A DNA stretch of 34,060 nucleotides from Myxococcales bacterium (GTDB lineage: Bacteria > Myxococcota_A > Polyangia > Polyangiales > Houyiibacteriaceae): positions 1 through 34,060 of the forward strand of contig JAGQJE010000111.1 in the NCBI GenBank assembly GCA_020430775.1. Direction: 5' to 3'. The stretch's first letter is position 1. Every line of letters begins with the position of its first letter. Positions 16,102-27,000 of the stretch are shown piece by piece. A model generated the notes under the pieces. It searched no databases and was not told where the DNA came from. It was given only the letters and a program-made list of their open reading frames with translations. A program made the position numbers and the translations under genes.

Positions 16102-16974
16102 CTACATCTTCGCGATCACGTGGTCCGCGAACCAGTCGATGCCGTCGACGCGCGCTTGCAGCTCGCCGCCTTGCATCGGCACGCCACGGAGCAGCCAGGG
16201 GACCGTGATGATATCGGTCACCCCGCCCTCTTCGAGGCGCTTGAAGCCGTCGGCGCCGAACACGTCGGTCACGACGCCCTGTACCTCGAAGGGCTCGTCC
16301 TGCCGACCGAACTCTCTGCGGTACCCATCGATCTGCTCGACGAGCGCGAGGAGCTTCTTCGACGGGAGCATCGCGGACGACCAGCCGTCGCCGTACATCG
16401 CCGCGCGGCGCAGGCCCGGCTTCGAGTGGCCGCCGATGTAGATCGGGATGGGCTCCTTCGGCGCGGGGCTCATCTGGATCTTCCCGAAGTCGTAGTAGTC
16501 CCCGTGGTACTCGACCATCCCGCCGCCCCAGATGAGGCGGAGGATCTCGAGGCACTCGTCCATGCGCTTGCCGCGCGACGAGAAGTCCTGCCCGCACCAC
16601 TCGTGCTCTTCAGGCAGCCACCCGAGGCCCGCGCCGAGCCCGAAGCGGCCGCCGCTGAGCGCGGCGATCGACGCGACCTGCTTCGCGACGAGGACCGGGT
16701 GACGCACGGGGAGCTTCACGACGCTCGTGTAGAAGAAGAGCCGCTCGGTGGCCGCGGCCATCGCGGCCGCGCCGATGAGCGGCTCGATCCACGGCGTCTC
16801 GGCGCCCCACATGCGGTTGCCGTCGCCGGTGTACGGGTACGGCTTGCTGACCTGCTCCGAGTAGAAGATGGAGTCCGGCAGCACGATGGCGTGAAAGCCG
16901 GCGCGCTCCGCCGCCTGCGCGATTGGCAGGTACTGCTCGGGCGGCGCCATCGCGATGCTGATCGAGAACTTCAC
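16102..16974 (-). CDS. LLM-class oxidoreductase, probably F420-dependent
   Basis: 290-residue luciferase-like TIM-barrel oxidoreductase. Typical family stretches are AAERAGFHAIVLPDS, LPVRHPVLVAKQVAS, LSGGRFGLGAGLGWLPEE and IPIYIGGHSKPGLRRAA. LLM enzymes use F420 or FMN. F420 is favoured here because cofG and cofH lie directly downstream, and because a mycobacterial F420-type LLM gene lies near CYP142 in the cholesterol region. The ATG is 6 bp after the P450 stop, so both genes are almost certainly one operon under the palindromic operator at 18245-18260. Likely role: reduction or oxidation of an intermediate made by the P450; the substrate is not shown by the sequence. Confidence 0.85.
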   Translation of the reverse strand: MKFSISIAMAPPEQYLPIAQAAERAGFHAIVLPDSIFYSEQVSKPYPYTGDGNRMWGAETPWIEPLIGAAAMAAATERLFFYTSVVKLPVRHPVLVAKQVASIAALSGGRFGLGAGLGWLPEEHEWCGQDFSSRGKRMDECLEILRLIWGGGMVEYHGDYYDFGKIQMSPAPKEPIPIYIGGHSKPGLRRAAMYGDGWSSAMLPSKKLLALVEQIDGYRREFGRQDEPFEVQGVVTDVFGADGFKRLEEGGVTDIITVPWLLRGVPMQGGELQARVDGIDWFADHVIAKM

Positions 16975-16980
16975 GACGGC

Positions 16981-18168
16981 TCAGCGCAGCTCGAGGATGG
17001 CCGGAAAGCGCGCCGGCCCGCGGACGAACGAAGAGGACACCCACGTGACCTTCTCGCCCTCCGGGACGCGGATGCGCTTCACGCGGCGGGTGAGCACCTC
17101 GAGGGTGTGACGGAGCTCGAGGCGGGCGAGCGAGGAGCCGAGACAGAAGTGCGACCCATAGCCGAAGGCGATGTGCTTACTGTTGTCCTTCTTGAAGTCG
17201 CGGCAGACGTCGAACTCGTACGGGTTCTTGAAGTGGCGCGGGTCGCGGTTCGCGGCCGGGTACTGCATGCCGACCATCTGGCCCTCTTTGATGACCTTGC
17301 CGTGCATCTCGACGTCGCGGGTCGCCGTGCGGAACATGTTGAGGAAGGGGGTCACCCAGCGGACGATCTCCTCGCACGCGTTCGGGATGGCCTCCGGGTG
17401 GGCCGAGAGGTAGTCCCACTGCTCAGGGTGGTACGCGAGCTGCTCGAGCCCGCCCGCGATGGCGTTGCGGGTGGTCTCGGCGCCGCCGACGTTCAGCAGC
17501 GTGTGCTCGAAGAGGAGCTGCTCCTCGTTGAGCTTCTCGCCGTCGAGCTCGGCGTTCATCCAGATGCTGAGCAGGTCGTCGCCGGGGTTCTGCTCGCGCT
17601 CTTCGATCATCTCCATGTGGTGCTCGCAGAACTCGCCGAACGCGTCGTTCACGTCGTCGCCGACGTACTGCGGGCCCTGTCCACCGCGGATGAACGTCCC
17701 GATCCACGCGCGCACGGTGTCGTGCTTCTCGCGCGGCACGCCGAGCATGTCGCCGATGAGGCGCATCGGGAGCTTCGCGGCGAGATCCTCGACGATCTCG
17801 CACTGCTCCTTTTGCACCATCGCCTCGACCATGTCCTCGACGAGCGTGTGGACGTGGTCGTCCATCTTGCGCATCTGCCGGGGCGTGAAGCCCTGCGAGA
17901 CCAGCGCGCGCTGCTTGGTGTGCTGGTCGCCGTCCTGGTGAATCATCGACGGATCCGGCGGGATGTTCGGTCGGTTGCCCTCGGTAGAGCAGAAGGTCTC
18001 CGGGTCCCTCGCGACGGTGACGATGTCGTCGTAGCGAAAGACGTACCAGACCTCGTTGTTCGGATCCCAGTAGAGGGGATCGTTCTCTCGGAGGTACTCG
18101 TACAGCTCCCACGGCTCGTCGTGGGTCGCCGGGTCGCACATGTCGACGTTCTCGAATTGGGTGCTCAC
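16981..18168 (-). CDS. Cytochrome P450, CYP142/CYP125-like
   Basis: 395-residue soluble bacterial P450. The oxygen-binding I-helix motif is VGGAETT (227-233), the K-helix E-x-x-R is EIVR (267-270), and the heme loop is FGYGSHFCLG with the axial thiolate Cys342. GFTPRQM (93-99) and GAETTRNA resemble the actinobacterial CYP142/CYP125 steroid 27-hydroxylases, and the length equals that of CYP142. It is therefore a candidate steroid or branched-lipid terminal hydroxylase; this is inference. The GTG start at 18168 has GAGGA 6 nt upstream; longer frames upstream run through the promoter. It is the first gene of an operon with the LLM oxidoreductase. A KstR-like operator lies 77 bp upstream. Ferredoxin and reductase partners are not in the window. 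Confidence 0.9.
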   Translation of the reverse strand: MSTQFENVDMCDPATHDEPWELYEYLRENDPLYWDPNNEVWYVFRYDDIVTVARDPETFCSTEGNRPNIPPDPSMIHQDGDQHTKQRALVSQGFTPRQMRKMDDHVHTLVEDMVEAMVQKEQCEIVEDLAAKLPMRLIGDMLGVPREKHDTVRAWIGTFIRGGQGPQYVGDDVNDAFGEFCEHHMEMIEEREQNPGDDLLSIWMNAELDGEKLNEEQLLFEHTLLNVGGAETTRNAIAGGLEQLAYHPEQWDYLSAHPEAIPNACEEIVRWVTPFLNMFRTATRDVEMHGKVIKEGQMVGMQYPAANRDPRHFKNPYEFDVCRDFKKDNSKHIAFGYGSHFCLGSSLARLELRHTLEVLTRRVKRIRVPEGEKVTWVSSSFVRGPARFPAILELR

Positions 18169-18220
18169 AGGGTGTCCTCGGTCGTACGCGGGGTGTCGGT
18201 TCGGCGCGGTAACCTTACAA

Positions 18221-18226
18221 AGTGTA
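18221..18226 (-). promoter_or_regulatory. Candidate -10 element TACACT of the P450 operon
   Basis: GGC-TACACT on the minus strand gives a start of transcription near 18214 and a leader of about 46 nt with GAGGA. The matching -35 position (about 18245-18250) falls inside the palindromic operator, so a bound repressor would block it. TATGCT at 18244-18239 is an alternative -10. Confidence 0.45.
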
Positions 18227-18244
18227 GCCTCGCCGGGCAGCATA

Positions 18245-18260
18245 CTAGAACGCGTTCTAG
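18245..18260. promoter_or_regulatory. KstR-like operator, 16-bp perfect palindrome
   Basis: CTAGAACGCGTTCTAG is a perfect 16-bp palindrome 77 bp upstream of the P450 start. Its core TAGAACGCGTTCTA fits every fixed position of TnnAACnnGTTnnA, the published binding consensus of KstR, the TetR-family repressor of cholesterol catabolism in mycobacteria. It overlaps the predicted promoter. No TetR-family gene is present in the window, so the regulator must be encoded elsewhere. Confidence 0.7.
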
Positions 18261-18351
18261 CGTTCGGCAAGCGCACACGCGGCTTCGCTCGGCCCAATGC
18301 GCGGGCGACTGAGCGCACTCCGACGAGCGCGGTCGGCTCCGGCGCCGCGTC

Positions 18352-19650
18352 TCACGGCAGCACCCGGTCGCGCGGAACGCGCGTCGAGATCGTCCGCATC
18401 ACGTCGAGCCACACGAGCAGCTTCGGCGTGATGAAGGGCTTGCCCGTGGTCATCAGCGCGACGCTGATGTCGCGCTCCGGGTCGGCCCAACCGAGCACGT
18501 TGGTGAAGCCGAGGTGGCCGTAGGCCTTCCCGCAGTGCACCCCGTAGAAGCCGAAGCGGTCGCTCCCGAGCATGAAGCCCATCGAGTACGGCACCGGCAG
18601 GAAGATGGTCCGGTCGATCTGCCCGCGCGCCTGCTCCTCGACGGCGCGCGCGACCGTCCGCTGCTCGAAGATGCGCTTGCCGTCGAGCACGCCGCCCGAC
18701 AGCAGCAGCTCGAAGTACCGGCAGACGTCGTCCGGCGTGCCGATGACGTTGCCCGCGGGGACGATGCCCGTCCGAAAGCGCGGGTCGTTCGCCGCGTCCA
18801 CGAGCTCGGGCATGTTCATGCCGAGCGCGCGCTCGAGCAGGTCCTTCGGCGGACCGACCGACGGCGGGCCGGTGAACGCCTCTAGGGCGACGTCGCCGAG
18901 GCGCTCCGGCGGCACCCCGTAGTTGAAGTGCGCGAAGCCAAGCGGCTGGCTGACCTCCTCGCCCAAGAACCGTCGCACGTCGCGCCCGTCGACGCGCCGC
19001 ACGATCTCGCCGAGGATGAACCCGCCGGTGAGCGCGTGGTAGGCCGTCTCCCCGCCGGCGCGCAGGACGGGCTCGAGGTCGCACGTGAGCGCGATGATGT
19101 CGTCCCAGCGGGCGAGCAGATCGAGGTCGAGCACTTCGACGGGCACCGCGGGGATGCCGGAGCGGTGCGTGAGCACGTCGCGCACGGTGATGCGGTGCTT
19201 GCGGTGCTTGGCGAACTCCGGGATGAAGGTCGCGACCGGCTCGTCGACGTGGAGCTTGCCGCGCTCCTGGAGCAGGTGGATCAGCATCGCCGTCACGCAC
19301 TTCGACGCCGAGAACATGTTGTACAGCGTGTCCGGCGTCGCGGGGACCTGGACGGCGCCCTCGTCGTCGTCCGGTGAGTTGCCGCGCGCGTGTCCTACGG
19401 CGCGATCGATGAGGACCTCGCCGCGGCGCCGCAGGCACAGCGCGATCGCCGGGTGCAGGCGCGTCTTGTAGAGCCGCCGCACCGCGCCCCAGATGGCGTC
19501 GATGTCCCGCTCGGTGAGACCGACGTCGCGTGGATCGCCCTCGCGCGTGCTGATCGTCGTGACGTCGTCGGGGTCGACCTTCCGGACGAGCCGCGGCCGC
19601 ATGTCCCCGATGTGCGCGAGGCGCTCGAGCTGCTTGAGGCGCTCGCCCAT
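18352..19650 (-). CDS. Serine hydrolase of the beta-lactamase/penicillin-binding-like family
   Basis: 432 residues in the class C beta-lactamase/esterase family. The nucleophile motif S-x-x-K is SASK (Ser114, Lys117) in YNMFSASKCVTAMLIHLL. The second catalytic element is Tyr204 in AYHALTGG (Y-x-A, a variant of Y-x-N). DVLTHRSGIP and GHLGFTNVLGWADPE are also typical. No signal peptide is visible, so it is probably cytosolic and more likely an esterase or lipid hydrolase than an antibiotic-degrading enzyme. Its ATG (19650) shares one base with the TGA of the glutathione peroxidase gene (TGATG), which indicates translational coupling. The substrate is unknown. Confidence 0.85.
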   Translation of the reverse strand: MGERLKQLERLAHIGDMRPRLVRKVDPDDVTTISTREGDPRDVGLTERDIDAIWGAVRRLYKTRLHPAIALCLRRRGEVLIDRAVGHARGNSPDDDEGAVQVPATPDTLYNMFSASKCVTAMLIHLLQERGKLHVDEPVATFIPEFAKHRKHRITVRDVLTHRSGIPAVPVEVLDLDLLARWDDIIALTCDLEPVLRAGGETAYHALTGGFILGEIVRRVDGRDVRRFLGEEVSQPLGFAHFNYGVPPERLGDVALEAFTGPPSVGPPKDLLERALGMNMPELVDAANDPRFRTGIVPAGNVIGTPDDVCRYFELLLSGGVLDGKRIFEQRTVARAVEEQARGQIDRTIFLPVPYSMGFMLGSDRFGFYGVHCGKAYGHLGFTNVLGWADPERDISVALMTTGKPFITPKLLVWLDVMRTISTRVPRDRVLP

Positions 19651-20132
19651 CAAAGCAAGCGCTCGATCGGCTGGTCGAGCGCCGCCGGGTCGACGTTCGA
19701 GCCGAAGCGCTCGACGACGTCGCCCTTTCGATCGACGAGGAACTTGGTGAAGTTCCACTTGATCGCCTTCGAGCCGAGGACGCCCTTCGCCGCGGACTTC
19801 AGCTCCTCGTAGAGCGGGTGGGTGTGCGCCCCGTTGACGTCGATCTTGGCGTACATCGGGAAGGTGACCCCGTAGTTCTTCTCGCAGAACGACGCGATCT
19901 CGTCCGCGGTGCCGGGCTCTTGCTTGGCGAACTGGTTGCACGGAAACCCGAGCACGACGAAGCCGCGGTCGCGGTAGCGCTCGTAGAGGGCTTCGAGTCC
20001 CTCGTACTGCGGCGTGAAGCCGCACTTGCTCGCGGTGTTCACGATGAGCATGACCTTGCCGCGGTGCTCGGAGAGGTCGGTCTGCTCGCCGCTCAGGGTC
20101 TCGACTCGGTGCCCGTAGATCGTGTCGCCCAT
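19650..20132 (-). CDS. gpx: Glutathione peroxidase family protein (thiol peroxidase, Cys type)
   Basis: 160 residues, the normal size of bacterial and plant-type GPx. The catalytic residues are Cys37 in NTASKCGFTPQY (cysteine, not selenocysteine), Gln67 in FPCNQF and Trp126-Asn127 in WNFTKF. Cys83 in SFCEKNYG (81-87) may be the resolving cysteine of thioredoxin-dependent members. It reduces hydroperoxides, including lipid hydroperoxides, in the cytosol. The ATG at 20132 is preferred because it gives the family length and has GGAG about 10 nt upstream; the frame extends further but is not coding-like. The stop overlaps the hydrolase start by one base, suggesting that the two products are made together. 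Confidence 0.9.
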   Translation of the reverse strand: MGDTIYGHRVETLSGEQTDLSEHRGKVMLIVNTASKCGFTPQYEGLEALYERYRDRGFVVLGFPCNQFAKQEPGTADEIASFCEKNYGVTFPMYAKIDVNGAHTHPLYEELKSAAKGVLGSKAIKWNFTKFLVDRKGDVVERFGSNVDPAALDQPIERLL

Positions 20133-20166
20133 CGGTCCGTCACTCCATCGCGAGAGGTTGTCGCCC

Positions 20167-20175
20167 AGCGTAGCA
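20167..20175 (-). promoter_or_regulatory. Extended -10 element TGCTACGCT upstream of gpx
   Basis: TGC-TACGCT on the minus strand; initiation about 7 nt downstream would leave a leader of about 28 nt before ATG 20132. It belongs to the same TGCTA family as other start-proximal elements in the window. Confidence 0.45.
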
Positions 20176-20241
20176 CCCGAGGGCCCCACGCCGCCGCTGC
20201 CCTGCGCGTGGCGCCCATGCACCCGCCGCGCGGCCCGGCGG

Positions 20242-23925
<3,684 letters not shown>

Positions 23926-24051
23926 GCAGAATCTCCGGGGCGCGACCGCGGACGGCGGGCCGTCTCGCGGGGGCGCGTCGGCGCGGGCGTAGCCACGTCG
24001 CCGCCGACGCGGCGAACATTGTCCCGCGTGGCCGAAGACGCAACGTCAGGG

Positions 24052-24075
24052 CCGACGGCGATCACCCGCCGTCGG
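24052..24075 (-). terminator. Hairpin after the SNF2 gene, candidate terminator
   Basis: CCGACGGCG (24052-24060) and CGCCGTCGG (24067-24075) form a perfect 9-bp stem with a 6-nt loop just after the SNF2 stop codon. No T-tract follows. Position and stem strength suggest termination or an mRNA end-protecting hairpin. Confidence 0.4.
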
Positions 24076-24094
24076 AGCTCACCCGCCGTCGGAG
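24062..24094. repeat. 16-bp direct repeat across the SNF2 stop codon
   Basis: TCACCCGCCGTCGGAG occurs at 24062-24077 and again at 24079-24094, one base apart. It duplicates the last codons and the stop of the SNF2 gene and looks like a slippage duplication. One copy also supplies an arm of the adjacent hairpin. Confidence 0.7.
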
Positions 24095-27000
24095 AGCAGC
24101 TCGAGCATGGCGTCCAGGTCGAGCGTACCCCCGGTCGCCTGCCCGGCGAGAATGGCGTCGGCGAGGTCGCGCTTGTGCGCGTGCAGATCAAGGATGCGCT
24201 CCTCGACCGTGCCCTCGAGGATGAGCCGGTAGACGGTCACCGCGCGCGACTGCCCGATGCGGTGCGCGCGATCGCTCGCCTGGTCCTCGGCGGCGGGGTT
24301 CCACCACGGATCGAGGTGGAAGACGTAGTCGGCGCCGGTCAGGTCGAGCCCCGTGCCGCCGGCCTTCAAGCTGATGAGGAAGAGGTCCGCCTCGCCCGCC
24401 TGAAACTCGGCGACCTGTGCGCGCCGCTGGCCGGAGGGCGTCGAGCCATCGAGGTACTTGTACGGGACGCCCTGCGCGTCGAGGGCGTCGCGCACGATGT
24501 GCAGGTGGTCGACGAACTGGCTGAAGACGAGCGCGCGGTGGCCCTCCTCGCGCATCAGGGCGACGTGCTCGAGCAGCTCGGCGAGCTTGGTCGAGGGCAC
24601 GTCGGGCGCGCCGACGAGCGCGGGGTGGCAGCAGGCGCGCCGGAGGCGCATCAGCGCGGCCAGCACCCGCATCCGGCGAGGCCCCTCGTCGCCGCCACCG
24701 GCGCCCGGCTCCGCCGCGACGGACGCGAGCGCCTCGCGGCGGACCGCTTCATAGAGCGCCGCGTGCTCCGGATCCGGACGAAGCCGCAGGACCACCTCGG
24801 TGCGCGGCGGCAGGTCGTCGAGGACCGCGCTCTTGGTCCGACGCAAGAGGAAGGGCGCGATGCGTTCGCGCAGGCGCCGGCGCGCGTCGGGATCGCCCGC
24901 CCGCTCGATCGGGCCGGCGAAGCGCCGCCGAAAATCCGCCCGCGTCCCGAGCAACCCGGGGTTCAGGACGCGAAAGAGGCTGTGCAGCTCGCCGAGGTGG
25001 TTCTCGACGGGCGTGCCCGTCAGCGCGACGGCGAAGTCCGCGTGCAGCGCGCGCGACGCCTGCGCCACGCGCGTCGCCGCGTTCTTGATCATCTGCGCCT
25101 CGTCGAGCACGAGCGTCGCCCAGCGGTGGGACGACAGGCGCTCGGACTCCCGGGCGAGCAGGCCCCAGCTCACGAGCAGCACGTCGCCGGGGCCGGCGCC
25201 TGTGATGCAGGCGTCGCGATCCTCGGCCGTCGCCAGCTCGAAGACGCGCAGCGAGGGGACGAACCTCGCCGTCTGCTCTTCCCACTGGCCGACGACCGAC
25301 GTCGGCGCGACCACGAGCGCCGCGCCGTCCGGCGCCCGGTGCGCGAGCAGCGCGAGGGCCTGCACGGTCTTGCCGAGCCCCATGTCGTCCGCGAGGCACA
25401 CGCCGACGCCGATCGCGGCGCGGCGCGCGAGCATCTCGAACCCTCGCGTCTGGTAGCCGCGCAGCGTCCCCTTGAACGTCTCCGGGACGACGACAGGGCG
25501 CCGAGCGGCCTCTCGGAGGCGCTCGACCTCGCGGCGCACGGCCTCGCTCTGCGCGAGCCCGGCCGCGCCGCGCTCGGCCATCGCGAGCGCCATCAGCGGG
25601 TGCAGACACACGGGCCGGTCGCCCTCGCCGCGCGCGGCGCTCCGAGCAGCGTCGGGGCCTTCCACCGCGAACGCCGCCACGCGCTCGACCGCGTCCATGG
25701 CGGCCTCGTCGAGCGCGACGAACTCGCCGTCTGCGACCTGCACGAACCGACCGTGTCCGGCGGCGATGCCGTCGAGCAGCGCGCGCATGTCGAGCACGCG
25801 CTCCCCGTCGACGGCGACGCCACCGTGCGCCTCGAACCACCGCGCGACCCCCATCAGCGGGCGAGGCGAATCGTCCGCCCCGTGCGGATCGACCGCGCCC
25901 TCGGCGCCCGCACCGACGGTGATCTCGACGTCGACAAAGACGCCTTCGGCGGGCTCGCGGAGCCGGAGCCCGTCGCCGGCGAGCCACTCGACCGCCGCGA
26001 GGCCTGGCGCGGCGTCGAGCGCCGCGAGCAGCTCGAGCGCACGGCCGATCGTAGGCAGCGTGAAGGGCGCGCGGGGGTCGGACCACGCCGACAGGGCCGG
26101 CAGCGTGTCACGGAGCATCTCGAAGCGGTGGCGCTCGAGTGAGAGGTCGCGACCGTAGCGGAGCGGCTCGGAGGTCCCCGCGGCGGCGCGCCCGTCGTCG
26201 CCGTCCGGGCGCGCGTCGAGGACGTGCTCGGGCCCACACCCCGGCGTGAACACCGCGCCGCTCGGACCCGCGGGTGTCACGACGGCGCGCGCCCGGATGA
26301 CCCCGTCGTCGCGCGTCATCCGGAGCCGGAGCGTGGTGTCCGCGGCGCGCGTCGGCGGCCCGTCGAGCCGGTGCAACACCGCGTCGCTGCCCTCGATCGC
26401 GAAGACCGGCGTGAGCCGCTCGAGGATGGCGACCAGCCGCGCCTGGGCGCCGCGCGGGATCAGCACGCCGCCGTAGGGGACCGCCTCTCGAAAGTGGGCA
26501 AAGCGCGAGGGCAGCGCGACGAGATCGAGCCGGTCGGGGGTCGCCCACCGTGCGGCGGGCCAGCGGTCCGGGTCGAGGCGGAGCCGGTAGCCGCCACCCT
26601 CCTCCACGACGGTCAACACGGGCGAGCGGAGCGCGACGCGCACGGCCGGTCCGGGCTCCTCCCGGTTGACGAGGCGGGGATGGCCGATGAGGACCCCCCA
26701 GCGCCCCGCCGGGAGCGACCAGGTCTCGCCGTGCGTCGACGGGTCGAACGTAGCGCTCTGGCGCGCCAGCGCGTCGAGCACCGCGACGTCCGCCTCGCTC
26801 GGGCGCGGCGCGCCCTCGACGCCCGCGCGCAGCTCGCTCGGCGCGACGCGCCGGCCGCGCGTCCACGCTCCCGTCCCCTGCCGGCGCCGCTGCACCCGCG
26901 GGACGACGGCGATCGCGCCTTCGCTCGCGCACAGCTCGAAGACCAGCCGCTCTTCGTCTGGCGTGGGCTCAGCGGACTCGGCGACGGGCGCCACGAACAG

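Noticed and set aside
16024-18312. A 762-codon open frame on the plus strand
   Set aside because: It is antisense to the P450 and LLM genes and extends through their operator and promoter; no recognisable motifs.
23926-24078. A cobalamin, SAM or SAH riboswitch before metH
   Set aside because: The 153-bp leader region shows neither a B12-box-like sequence nor the conserved cores of SAM or SAH riboswitches that I could recognise. It also contains the SNF2 hairpin. A covariance-model search would settle this.
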